From assembly GCA_035304385.1 (NCBI GenBank), contig DATGQD010000036.1, forward strand, positions 81,046-145,045: a stretch of DNA of 64,000 bases, read 5' to 3'. Shown in pieces: positions 51,481-59,683 of this stretch. Under the pieces are notes generated by a model. The model saw only the letters and a program-made list of their open reading frames with translations, made no database searches and had not been told where the DNA came from. This DNA is from ZC4RG29 sp035304385. GTDB taxonomy: Bacteria > Bacteroidota > Bacteroidia > Cytophagales > Cyclobacteriaceae. A program made the translations under genes and the position numbers. The number at the start of each line of letters is the position of its first letter. The stretch's first letter is position 1.

Positions 51481-51804
51481 TTACTCAATGTCCACGCGTT
51501 CGAAGAAGGGGATCGTCCTTTGAAACTCCGGCAGGTCCGCAGCCTTATCAAAGGTGCTTAACCTGTCCTGCTCCATCCAGGCCTCCTGTACTTCGGGATG
51601 TTCGCCGACGAGGTCCATTGCCTCCACGCTCGCCCACTCGAATATTACCAGGATGCGTCCGTCGCGCGACCGCAATCCTACAACTTTGTTCTCAGTAATG
51701 AAACCATTCCTCCGCAACATAGGAAATGCGGTTCGAAGGTGGCTGAGTAACTCTTCCTCCTTACCTTTGTGGGGTCTGTACAGAATAACACCAAAGGGGC
51801 GCAT
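51481..51804 (-). CDS. ABM-like dimeric alpha/beta-barrel protein
   Basis: A 107-residue protein that fits the dimeric ferredoxin-like alpha/beta-barrel group (antibiotic biosynthesis monooxygenase type). It starts with MRPFGVILYRPHKGKEEELL, has LRRNGFITENKVVGLRSRDG, and the motif FEWASVEAMDLVGEHPEVQE, where strand, helix and the His-Pro turn match the fold. I start at ATG 51804; seven residues upstream are possible but lie in the opposite gene's leader. No catalytic residue can be named. It is divergent from the RsmB-type gene. Confidence 0.7.
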   Translation of the reverse strand: MRPFGVILYRPHKGKEEELLSHLRTAFPMLRRNGFITENKVVGLRSRDGRILVIFEWASVEAMDLVGEHPEVQEAWMEQDRLSTFDKAADLPEFQRTIPFFERVDIE

Positions 51805-51880
51805 TTGTCCGGCTTTACCGATCAATTTAGGAACATTCCAGGAATTACGGAACGAGTTCGGTCCGATTGAAAATGATACT

Positions 51881-53083
51881 ATGGTCTCACCCAGGAAGAT
51901 TCACCGTCCTCAAATTGAGGCTGTGGCTAATATATTAAAGAGCGTGTTTGAAGACGGCGGATATGCCGACCGGGTCCTTGAAAACGCTTTCAAGAGCAAC
52001 CCACGCTGGGGTGCCCGCGATCGCCGGTTTATCGCTGAAACCGTCTATACAATCATCCGCCACTACCGCCTGCTCAAGGAAAGCGCTTCATGCGCTGATG
52101 GCAATTACCACTGTCTTATTGGTGCTTGCCTGGTTGTGGAAGGGCACGACCTTCCCGCCTGGCCCGAATTTCGGATCGACCCTCACGCACTGGCTGTGCG
52201 TCGGGCGGAATTGCTGGACATAAGAAAGTTTCGGGAGTCTATACCCGACTGGCTGGATGCGCTGGGTGAACGTGAGTTGGGTACACGGTGGGCTACCGAG
52301 CTTCACGCCCTCAATCAGGAAGCGCATCTTGTATTGCGTGCCAACGCGCTGAAAAATACTGCGGTTCAGCTGCAGCAAATGCTAATCGAAGAGGGCGTTG
52401 AAACCGACCTCGTCCCGGGATTCCCGGATGCACTTATCGTCAAAAAAAGACAGAACATATTCGGCCTGAAAGCATTTCACGAAGGACGCTTTGAAGTACA
52501 GGATGCTGCATCGCAAGCGGTAGCACCCTTTGTCGACGTAGCGCCGGGAATGCGCGTAGTGGACGCATGCGCAGGAGCAGGAGGCAAGAGCCTGCACCTG
52601 GCGGCCATGATGAACAACAAGGGACGACTCATTGCCCTTGATGTCGCCGCGTGGAAGCTTGAGGAATTGCGGCGCCGGGCGAGACGAGCCGGGATAAGCA
52701 ATCTTGAAACACGACTGATAGACTCGCCGAAAGTGGTTAAACGCCTGGCGACAACCGCCGACAGGGTGTTGCTGGACGTTCCGTGTTCCGGACTCGGCGT
52801 ATTGAGACGAAACCCGGACGCCAAATGGAAATTGACGGAACAGCGAATAGAAGAAATCGGCAAGCAGCAGGAGGAGATACTGGATGCCTGCTGCACGATG
52901 GTACGACCCGGAGGATACCTGGTCTATGCAACGTGCAGCATCCTGCCATCAGAGAATGAAAAAAGGATCAACGAATTTCTTGGGCGGCGTGGTGGTATGT
53001 ATGAGCGTGTGGAAGAAAAGCGTCTCTGGCCCTCGGATGGCTTTGATGGATTCTATATGGCACGCTTACGACGATCCACGTAG
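51881..53083 (+). CDS. RsmB/NOP-type RNA cytosine methyltransferase
   Basis: A 400-residue RNA m5C methyltransferase-like protein. The N-terminus (residues 1-170) is a NusB-like helical domain with WGARDRRFIAETVYTIIRHY. The catalytic half has VVDACAGAGGKSLHLAAMM (SAM site), VLLDVPCSGLGVLRRNPDA (motif IV with the Cys-Ser) and YLVYATCSILPSENEKRI (motif VI with the catalytic Cys). Both catalytic cysteines are thus present. The start is ATG 51881, since MVSPRKIHRPQIEAVANIL matches the family; the frame is open for 109 codons upstream but unlike it and overlaps the ABM-like gene. The target rRNA or tRNA position is not known. Confidence 0.92.
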   Translation: MVSPRKIHRPQIEAVANILKSVFEDGGYADRVLENAFKSNPRWGARDRRFIAETVYTIIRHYRLLKESASCADGNYHCLIGACLVVEGHDLPAWPEFRIDPHALAVRRAELLDIRKFRESIPDWLDALGERELGTRWATELHALNQEAHLVLRANALKNTAVQLQQMLIEEGVETDLVPGFPDALIVKKRQNIFGLKAFHEGRFEVQDAASQAVAPFVDVAPGMRVVDACAGAGGKSLHLAAMMNNKGRLIALDVAAWKLEELRRRARRAGISNLETRLIDSPKVVKRLATTADRVLLDVPCSGLGVLRRNPDAKWKLTEQRIEEIGKQQEEILDACCTMVRPGGYLVYATCSILPSENEKRINEFLGRRGGMYERVEEKRLWPSDGFDGFYMARLRRST

Positions 53084-53248
53084 ATACGCAACCTCGTGTA
53101 ACTCAGCGAGTAGCGCACAACGGGTTTGCTGAAAGCGCTTTTTTCCGCTATTTTTAATTTTTTAGATCCTAACCTACTTGTCCTGTTCGTAAGGAATCTG
53201 GCTTACGAGAATGTTAGCAGCACGAGTTCGGCACAAAAGTAGCCATCT

Positions 53249-54652
53249 ATGCTTTTTAACAGTTTTGCATTCGTCGTTCTGTTGCTGATCACGTTTGCAT
53301 TGTACTACGCGCCGCGAATGTCGCGGTTGCAGGTACCCGTTTTGATTATTTCCAGCATGATATTCTATGCATACAACCAGCCCGTATTGCTGTTGTTGTT
53401 GCTGCTATCTATTGCCATCAATATCTTCACCAGCTACGCTGTCACCTATGGGAATCCAAATTTTCGGAAGGTGTACGCCATACTCGGCGTAGTGTTGAAC
53501 CTGTCGATCCTTCTATTCTTTAAATACAGTCCGCTATTCGGCAAAACCCTTTTTCAGGAGACGAGTTCGATCGGAGAGTTTCTCATCAGCATCCCCCTGC
53601 CCATCGGAATTTCCTTCTTTACATTTCAGGGAATCAGTCTTGTGGTAGATGTATTCAAAGAGAATTATTTTACTGACCACGAGGTAATTCCATCATCGTT
53701 CCGGCAGCATGCGATGCGAACGGCTTTTTTTATAGGATTTTTTCCCGGGCTCGTCGCCGGCCCGATTGTAAAAGCACACGATTTCCTACCTCAGATTAAG
53801 GTTAAGCATTTCAAAGACATCGATTGGGAACGGTGCTTCCGCCTGCTTGTCATGGGCTATTTTCTGAAAATGGTGATCGCGGACAATTTAAAAGAGTTCA
53901 CCTTCTGGATAACTTATCCGTACTTTGAGGGACTAAAAACGGCGTCCCTGGTTGCCTTGCTGTTTGGTTATTCTTTTCAAATCTTTGCCGACTTCGCGGG
54001 GTATTCGCTGATCGCAATCGGACTGGCGAAACTGTTTGGATACAATTTCAAAGACAACTTCAACTTCCCTTACATTTCCCTATCCTTCAAGGAATTCTGG
54101 AAGCGCTGGCACATTTCACTGTCTTCCTTCCTGATGGAATACCTGTACTTTCCTCTCGGGGGCAACCGGAAAGGCAAGGTCCGCACCTATATCAACCTCA
54201 TGGTAACGATGATACTCGGGGGGCTGTGGCACGGAGCTGCGTGGAGTTATGCGGTATGGGGAACGTTTCATGGGATTGCGCTAGCCGTGGAACGCTTTAT
54301 CACGGACCGCGTGAAGCTGAACGCTAACCTTGTTGTCAACACCATAAAAGGCGCCATGGTGTTCTGCTTTGTGACGCTGGCGTGGTTGCTGTTTAAGTTG
54401 CCTGAGTTCAGCCACGTCATTAAGTATTTCAAAGCGATGTCGGTAAACGAAGGTTTGCTCTCAGGATCGTTGCTACTGTATATCATGCTCTATTCGCTGC
54501 CGGTAGTCCTTTACCATGTCAACTATCTCGTTAGAGAAAGGATGGCCTATGAGCCGGTCCGTAGAATGGAATACATACCCTATGGGCTGATGTTGTTCCT
54601 CATCGTAACGAACAGTGGCCCTGCGGGCGCCTTTATCTACTTCCAATTCTAA
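53249..54652 (+). CDS. MBOAT family O-acyltransferase (AlgI-like)
   Basis: A 467-residue membrane protein with about 10-12 helices. It shows the AlgI/MBOAT features: FFTFQGISLVVDVFKENYF, FFPGLVAGPIVKAHDFLPQI, FADFAGYSLIAIGLAKLFGY, FKEFWKRWHISLSSFLMEYL, and GGLWHGAAWSYAVWGTFHG with the conserved membrane His. Such proteins pass acyl groups from the cytoplasm to exported polysaccharides or peptidoglycan. The acceptor is unknown. A second gene for an SGNH-like protein follows by 12 bases, which is the normal AlgI plus AlgJ/AlgX arrangement. A 7-bp inverted repeat (53187-53208) lies in the leader. Confidence 0.93.
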   Translation: MLFNSFAFVVLLLITFALYYAPRMSRLQVPVLIISSMIFYAYNQPVLLLLLLLSIAINIFTSYAVTYGNPNFRKVYAILGVVLNLSILLFFKYSPLFGKTLFQETSSIGEFLISIPLPIGISFFTFQGISLVVDVFKENYFTDHEVIPSSFRQHAMRTAFFIGFFPGLVAGPIVKAHDFLPQIKVKHFKDIDWERCFRLLVMGYFLKMVIADNLKEFTFWITYPYFEGLKTASLVALLFGYSFQIFADFAGYSLIAIGLAKLFGYNFKDNFNFPYISLSFKEFWKRWHISLSSFLMEYLYFPLGGNRKGKVRTYINLMVTMILGGLWHGAAWSYAVWGTFHGIALAVERFITDRVKLNANLVVNTIKGAMVFCFVTLAWLLFKLPEFSHVIKYFKAMSVNEGLLSGSLLLYIMLYSLPVVLYHVNYLVRERMAYEPVRRMEYIPYGLMLFLIVTNSGPAGAFIYFQF

Positions 54653-54664
54653 CGTTGCAAGGCC

Positions 54665-55600
54665 ATGATCAGGAAATCACTTTTAACTGCATTCATTCTG
54701 CTCCTGCTTCACGCTCTGGTTGTATATATATACCCGGTGTCGAGTACACAGTATTCGTCGCAGGAAAATACAATCAAGGCACAGCAGTTTATATACGGTG
54801 GAGCGCACAAGGATATCATTATCGGATCTTCCCTCTCCAACCGGCTCGTGATGGATAGCCTGCGCGGCATCAGCAACTTGTCGTTTTCAGGAAACAGCAT
54901 CTTCGACGGGCTGAGTATCCTCAATCACAGCGGGCTCACACCCCGCACAGTATTTATCGAAACCAACATCATGTCGCGGGGTGAGAATGTGGGTTTCACT
55001 TCGTATGTGAACTCTCCCATATTAAACCCCATCAAGCGGGCGATCCCGTCACTTCGTGACGAGTTCCAACCCATCGGCATGGTAGGAGAATTCATCATCC
55101 GCACGTTGGGGAAACGGCCGGCAGGGACCCATGTCGCGCAGCAGGCAAAAGCAAGCGAGGAACCGCGCGACGATGCATTTTTTAAAACCATGCTGGCGCT
55201 TCAGGCGGAAGATTATAACGAAGTGCCCGACACGCTCATACTCCAGGCACGCTTCGAACACCTGGCCAGGGAAGTTCATCGCCTGGAAGCAAAAGGTGCA
55301 AGGATCATCTTCTTCGAGATGCCGGTAAACGAAACGGTTTGCGACCTTCCGGAGCCACAAATGATACGTACCTTCTACCGGAAATACTTTCCTGAAAATA
55401 AGTACGCCTACATCAGGGTTCCCGGTTGCGCCGGTTATCAGACCACCGATGGCGCCCATCTCGCCGACAATGAGGCAGCCCGTTTCACACGCTTCTTCAA
55501 GACAAACGCCGACGCGTTGCTTACAACCCGGAAGCAGTTGCCGGTGCGTTCCGGCACACCTTCCTCCCGACAAACGGAGAGCCTTCCCGAAAAAAACTGA
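54665..55600 (+). CDS. SGNH-hydrolase-like partner of the MBOAT acyltransferase
   Basis: A 311-residue protein with an N-terminal membrane anchor or uncleaved signal (6-25) and an extracytoplasmic domain. Block I is IIIGSSLSNRL with the candidate nucleophile Ser, and near the end TTDGAHLADNEAARF gives the Asp-x-x-His of block V. ARIIFFEMPVNE is a central strand. This is the SGNH set found in AlgJ/AlgX/DltD-type proteins that finish O-acylation of a polymer after MBOAT export. Block III is not clear, so the identification is moderate. The gene is translated just after the MBOAT gene and ends near the convergent cytochrome gene. Confidence 0.75.
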   Translation: MIRKSLLTAFILLLLHALVVYIYPVSSTQYSSQENTIKAQQFIYGGAHKDIIIGSSLSNRLVMDSLRGISNLSFSGNSIFDGLSILNHSGLTPRTVFIETNIMSRGENVGFTSYVNSPILNPIKRAIPSLRDEFQPIGMVGEFIIRTLGKRPAGTHVAQQAKASEEPRDDAFFKTMLALQAEDYNEVPDTLILQARFEHLAREVHRLEAKGARIIFFEMPVNETVCDLPEPQMIRTFYRKYFPENKYAYIRVPGCAGYQTTDGAHLADNEAARFTRFFKTNADALLTTRKQLPVRSGTPSSRQTESLPEKN

Positions 55601-55640
55601 AAGTGCACGTCGCCAGCCCACCTGGCCGGCGAGCGGCACA

Positions 55641-56231
55641 CTAGCGACTCGCCTGTAACCGGTTCGGGGGTATGGGTGCAGGCACCGGGTTGTCGATGGG
55701 CTTAATGGATTTCAGGTAGACGAATATAGACCTGAGGTCTTCGTCGGTAAGATGCCTGTACATTTCCCATGGCATGGGCGGCAGCAAGGCGCGATTGGTT
55801 TCGAGACCTTTGGCTTTTCCCCTGCGGATGGCAGTTTCAAACTGCTCGAACGACCAGTTTCCTATACCTGTGTCGTCCGGCGTCAGGTTGGCGGAGAATG
55901 AAACGCCCCAGGGCCCGACAAACGCAGTCAACCCCATATCAAACAACACCCATTGCTGTGCGTCCTTCGGAATATCCGGCACCGGTTGCGCGCTCGGATG
56001 CCCTGAAAGCAAACGAGCCGTGTCTACCGCGGGCCCCTCCGGGGTCATCACCTTGGGGGAATGGCAATCGTGACACGCACCAATGGTAACCAGGTACGCA
56101 CCGCGCTGTATCATCTCGGTGGTATCGTTGGTAATGTCGGCCCCTGATGTCGTAACAGGTTTCTTTCCGCCTGGTGTTTGACATGCCGCCATAGCCAGCA
56201 CGGCGGCACCCATCATCAAATATTGCTTCAT
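55641..56231 (-). CDS. Lipoprotein c-type cytochrome, single heme
   Basis: A 196-residue lipoprotein cytochrome. The start at ATG 56231 gives a signal peptide with lipobox MAAC (lipid cysteine 17). The heme site is GACHDCHSP (CxxCH) and the sixth ligand is probably the Met in LPPMPWEMYRHL, before the C-terminal helix DEDLRSIFVYLKSI. One heme is expected. It sits on the outer face of a membrane and probably transfers electrons in a respiratory branch. No oxidase or dehydrogenase is adjacent. Such monoheme proteins are often annotated as diheme cytochrome c-like. Confidence 0.85.
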   Translation of the reverse strand: MKQYLMMGAAVLAMAACQTPGGKKPVTTSGADITNDTTEMIQRGAYLVTIGACHDCHSPKVMTPEGPAVDTARLLSGHPSAQPVPDIPKDAQQWVLFDMGLTAFVGPWGVSFSANLTPDDTGIGNWSFEQFETAIRRGKAKGLETNRALLPPMPWEMYRHLTDEDLRSIFVYLKSIKPIDNPVPAPIPPNRLQASR

Positions 56232-56505
56232 TGAACTATCGTGTTTTGTTGTGTTATGTACCTTAACGAAACGCGATAACGGTATTGTCAACGCAAGCCC
56301 AAGGACGACCTACGCAAAGTCACTTTTCCGCATTCCCCCGAAATCCCTATTTACCATGAAATGGCTTCTGCGTCCGGGTAATAAGCCGCCCTTCATCGCG
56401 TTAAAAAAAGTCGGGCCCGTGAAACCCTGTCACGCCAATTCCGTGATAAGCACGTATCTGAAAGCCCGCTATGGTAAGGTCTGACCGGTATGTGATCCTT
56501 GCACT

Positions 56506-57522
56506 ATGAGTTCAGTTCATCATTACATCCCCGTCAACAATCCGGACATTCCCCTGCTGGACCCAGAACGGAATTCCGATTCCCGCATGGGCGTGCTCAC
56601 GGATGTTTCTGGTCTCATGGGATCGACGTCAGATCCCACCGGCACACCCGCGGGTTATGAGGCGCGGTTACACGACATATACCTTCCCCATGCCACTATC
56701 AGGACATACCGTGGAAAGTTTGCCTACAACGTGCGTCTGGTGACGGAAAGTGGTACCAATGGCGACCGGGTAGGCAGCTGTCTTTTTCTTGATGGGAGAA
56801 TGACGACAGTATTAAACGGCAAAACGGACGGGATCGTAGTCAACAAAGGACAACAAAACTTCAAGTACGATCCGAACCACGAGTTTTCACACTGGGGCGA
56901 CGCGGAGACGTCGTATCACATTGTGCATTTCTCCATAGACCCACAACATTTCATTTCCTTCCTCCCGCAAGAAGAGCCGTGGGCCGACAACCTGATGAAT
57001 AAGATCGTGAAGCGTGAGCGTGTGATCGGTGATATTCCGGCCTACATCAGCTTGCAACAACACAAAGCCATCCAAAATCTGTTCGATTGCCCCATGTCAG
57101 GAAAGATGGCGCAGATTCTAATGGAGACGTCGGTCATCCAGATTGTCTTATGGCAGATGCATGCACTCTTTCGTGACACACAAAACGCGGTACCTTCACG
57201 CCTTGCGCCCCGCGATCGTGAAATTGCATTGGCGTTGAAGGATCACCTGTCGCACACGTTTCTCGATGATCATACCCTGACCAGTCTTGCCCGCCATGCC
57301 GGTGTAAATGCGAACAAGCTCATGTTCCTTTTCAAAAACATGTTCGGTGTAAGTATCTTCGAATACATCAACGACTTGAAAATGGAATACGCCATGCAAC
57401 TCATTCGTGAAGATCGCAAATTCGTCACCGAGGCGGCACGTATCCTGGGGTACAAGAATCCACACCACTTTTCCACTGCATTCAAGAAGAAGTTTGGTTT
57501 CTGCCCTTCTGCCGTTAAATAA
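56506..57522 (+). CDS. AraC family transcriptional regulator
   Basis: A 338-residue regulator. The C-terminal 100 residues hold two helix-turn-helix motifs: HTFLDDHTLTSLARHAGVNA, then KLMFLFKNMFGVSIFEYIND and AARILGYKNPHHFSTAFKKK. The N-terminal 230 residues carry an AraC-type sensor of the group with FSIDPQHFISFLPQEEPW that appears in siderophore and stress regulators, but no ligand can be inferred. It has no adjacent operon of clear function; the lipoprotein cytochrome gene is divergent 274 bases away. It probably regulates genes elsewhere or itself. Confidence 0.87.
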   Translation: MSSVHHYIPVNNPDIPLLDPERNSDSRMGVLTDVSGLMGSTSDPTGTPAGYEARLHDIYLPHATIRTYRGKFAYNVRLVTESGTNGDRVGSCLFLDGRMTTVLNGKTDGIVVNKGQQNFKYDPNHEFSHWGDAETSYHIVHFSIDPQHFISFLPQEEPWADNLMNKIVKRERVIGDIPAYISLQQHKAIQNLFDCPMSGKMAQILMETSVIQIVLWQMHALFRDTQNAVPSRLAPRDREIALALKDHLSHTFLDDHTLTSLARHAGVNANKLMFLFKNMFGVSIFEYINDLKMEYAMQLIREDRKFVTEAARILGYKNPHHFSTAFKKKFGFCPSAVK

Positions 57523-57688
57523 CCACGCACGAGCATGACGTTACACGATGGTGTTGCGCAACAGGTTTCTCAACTATCCTCTGACTTTTAACATCCTTCA
57601 AGCGTCTTCATACTGCGTTTAGGCGACGCCTTTCGTTATCTACCGGCGCTTCACTTATGAGCAACAGACACCCTTCGGTTCTTTTTGG

Positions 57689-57697
57689 TATCTTTGC
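57689..57697 (+). promoter_or_regulatory. Candidate -7 box upstream of the methyltransferase gene
   Basis: TATCTTTGC fits the TAnnTTTGC consensus exactly, 31 bases before the ATG at 57728, placing the transcript start near 57704. A clear -33 element is not seen. Confidence 0.5.
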
Positions 57698-57727
57698 AAT
57701 TGTCCTCGAACCAAAGTTGTTATTGCT

Positions 57728-58486
57728 ATGGATGTCATGGATGAAGAAAAACATTGGGATTCCATCGGAAGCAGATATGACGAGGAAATTTTTGATGTCT
57801 TCCGGTTGAACAAAGAACGCAAGCTTCAGAAATATTTAAAGAAGCACGCCAACCCCAGGCACAGAGCCACAGATTTTGGATGCGGTACCGGTAAGTCGTT
57901 TCGTTATCTCGCCCCATCGTTTAGCGAAGTGGTTGCCATAGATATTTCTCAAAAGCTAATCGACATTGCCAAAGAGTCGGGTCATCCTAACGTAAGCTTT
58001 ATGCGTATGGATCTCACGGAAGAAGAACTGGACCTTCCCAGGACAGACTTCGCATTCTGTTGCAATGTCGCGATCCTTCCTGAACCGGAAGGTAACGAGT
58101 CCATCCTGCGCAACATCCAGCAAACGCTGAAGCGCAACGGCACCGCACTTGTCGTAGTGCCATCGATGGAGTCTGCCTTGTATTCCTCCTGGCGGCTGGT
58201 AGAGTGGTACAAACGTGAAGGCGTAGGTACCGACGAGATCCCGGATGGCGAGCTGAGCTACTTCAATGAAAATACGGACATCGCCCAGGGTGTCGTGTTT
58301 ATCGATGGGGTTCCCACGAAACACTATCTTGAAACTGAGTTGGAGGTGCTGTTTAACGGCATAGATCTAAGCATCGATACGATCGACCGCCTGGAGTATG
58401 ACTGGAGCACCGAGTTCGACTCGCCGCCTACCTGGATGGGCGAACCCTATCCGTGGGACTGGCTGATTGAATGCCGAAAAAAATAG
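57728..58486 (+). CDS. Class I SAM-dependent methyltransferase
   Basis: A 252-residue cytoplasmic methyltransferase. The SAM-binding motif is ATDFGCGTGKSFRYLAPSF, followed by VVAIDISQKLIDIAKESGHP and a motif-IV-like DFAFCCNVAILPEPEGNESI. NWDSIGSRYDEEIFDVF-type residues at the start are common in ubiE/Trm9-like small-molecule methyltransferases. The acceptor is unknown; the C-terminal part with FIDGVPTKHYLETELEVLF does not point to one. It is monocistronic, with a -7 box upstream and a strong terminator downstream. Confidence 0.85.
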   Translation: MDVMDEEKHWDSIGSRYDEEIFDVFRLNKERKLQKYLKKHANPRHRATDFGCGTGKSFRYLAPSFSEVVAIDISQKLIDIAKESGHPNVSFMRMDLTEEELDLPRTDFAFCCNVAILPEPEGNESILRNIQQTLKRNGTALVVVPSMESALYSSWRLVEWYKREGVGTDEIPDGELSYFNENTDIAQGVVFIDGVPTKHYLETELEVLFNGIDLSIDTIDRLEYDWSTEFDSPPTWMGEPYPWDWLIECRKK

Positions 58487-58490
58487 TTTG

Positions 58491-58521
58491 AAAAAATCCG
58501 CTGTCACCCGGCGGATTTTTT
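58491..58521 (+). terminator. Bidirectional-looking intrinsic terminator
   Basis: AAAAAATCCGC (58491-58501) pairs perfectly with GCGGATTTTTT (58511-58521) across a 9-base loop, 5 bases after the methyltransferase stop codon. T and A tracts at the stem ends allow termination on either strand. Confidence 0.85.
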
Positions 58522-58563
58522 CTTTCCGCCATCCTGTACCAGCCTGCTTCGTTCCTTTCTACG

Positions 58564-58617
58564 CTCAAAACAAACATCAAATTGTTTTGAGACGCTTCCA
58601 TATTTTTCGGTAATTTG
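58564..58617 (+). promoter_or_regulatory. Promoter with overlapping palindrome upstream of the SUMF1-fold gene
   Basis: TTTG at 58586-58589 is followed after 21 bases by TAATTTG (58611-58617), a promoter one base short of consensus. A perfect 10-bp inverted repeat, CTCAAAACAA (58564-58573) and TTGTTTTGAG (58582-58591) with an 8-base spacer, covers the -33 element and looks like an operator. Confidence 0.55.
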
Positions 58618-58642
58618 TTGGTTCCCCTTTAGATTTATATAA

Positions 58643-59605
58643 ATGAAGATATTGCCTTTACCGCGTTGCATGTGGTGCATTCTGTCGGTGCTTATGGCAG
58701 CCCCCGGGTTGGTTTATGGGCAACGCATTAAGTCGTACACCCAGGAGATACCGGGTACAGACGTCAGCTTTAAAATGGTAGCCATTCCTGCCGGATCTTT
58801 CACGATCGGTAGTCCGGAGGGTGCTCCCCGGAGGGAGAGCGACGAAGGCCCTCAGAAGACGCTAACGATCTCCGCCTTCTGGATGGGCGAAAAGGAAGTG
58901 ACGTTTGCCGAATGGGACCTGTTCTTTAAGAATGCTCAGTTACCGCAACAGAAAAACATCGATGGCGTTTCCCGCCCCACTGCCCAATATATCGACTTGA
59001 CGTGGGGCATGGGAAGAAGTCCGAGGCATCCCGCCAACAGTATGAGCCAGCAGGCTGCCATGGCATATTGCAAATGGCTCTACGATAAGACCGGCATATT
59101 CTATCGCTTGCCCACAGAAGCGGAATGGGAATATGCCTGCCGCGCGGGGAATCCCGCTCAGTACCCGTTTGGAAACAGTCCGGACCAACTTAAAGAGTAC
59201 GGTTACTTTAAAGAGAACAGCGGCGGAAAATATCAGGAAACGGGAAAGCTTAAACCCAATGCGTGGGGGCTGTACGACATTCTCGGCAACCTCAGTGAAT
59301 GGACACTCGATCAGTACGTCGAGAACGGATATGCCAGCATGAAGTCCAAAGACCCGCTTACGGTTCCCACGAAACGCTATCCCCGGGTAGCACGCGGCGG
59401 ATCATATCTCGACGATGCAGATGAACTGCGTTGCGCAAATCGTATTCCTTCACGATCCCAGTGGAATCAGCGCGACCCTCAGATACCAAAAAGCAAATGG
59501 TGGCTTACCGATGGAATGTTTATGGGATTCCGGCTGGTAAGACCCTACAACGCTCCTTCGAAGGAGGAAATCGAAAAATTTTATGAGGCATATCTGGATA
59601 AATAG
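58643..59605 (+). CDS. Exported SUMF1-fold protein
   Basis: A 320-residue secreted protein with a signal peptide (MKILPLPRCMWCILSVLMAA to VYGQ). The rest is the formylglycine-generating-enzyme fold: MVAIPAGSFTIGSPEGAPRR, FWMGEKEVTFAEWDLFF, YRLPTEAEWEYACRAG, GLYDILGNLSEWTLDQY, and FMGFRLVR. In true FGE the RGGS motif is followed closely by paired catalytic cysteines; here RGGSYLDDADELRCANR has only one cysteine. So sulfatase-activating activity is doubtful, and a structural or binding role is likelier, as in GldJ/GldK-type proteins. It is upstream of a Tat-exported oxidoreductase gene on the same strand. Confidence 0.88.
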   Translation: MKILPLPRCMWCILSVLMAAPGLVYGQRIKSYTQEIPGTDVSFKMVAIPAGSFTIGSPEGAPRRESDEGPQKTLTISAFWMGEKEVTFAEWDLFFKNAQLPQQKNIDGVSRPTAQYIDLTWGMGRSPRHPANSMSQQAAMAYCKWLYDKTGIFYRLPTEAEWEYACRAGNPAQYPFGNSPDQLKEYGYFKENSGGKYQETGKLKPNAWGLYDILGNLSEWTLDQYVENGYASMKSKDPLTVPTKRYPRVARGGSYLDDADELRCANRIPSRSQWNQRDPQIPKSKWWLTDGMFMGFRLVRPYNAPSKEEIEKFYEAYLDK

Positions 59606-59683
59606 TATGAACTTAGCTGCGTCAGCCTTCCGGGTCGGCTCGTTTAGCCATGCATTCCTACAAACAAAACAAACAATAAAATT

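Noticed and set aside
56251..56484. 77-codon plus-strand open frame between cytochrome c and AraC genes
   Set aside because: A shorter frame from ATG 56356 (42 codons) looks basic, but it has no signal, family or promoter support, so I do not call it a gene.
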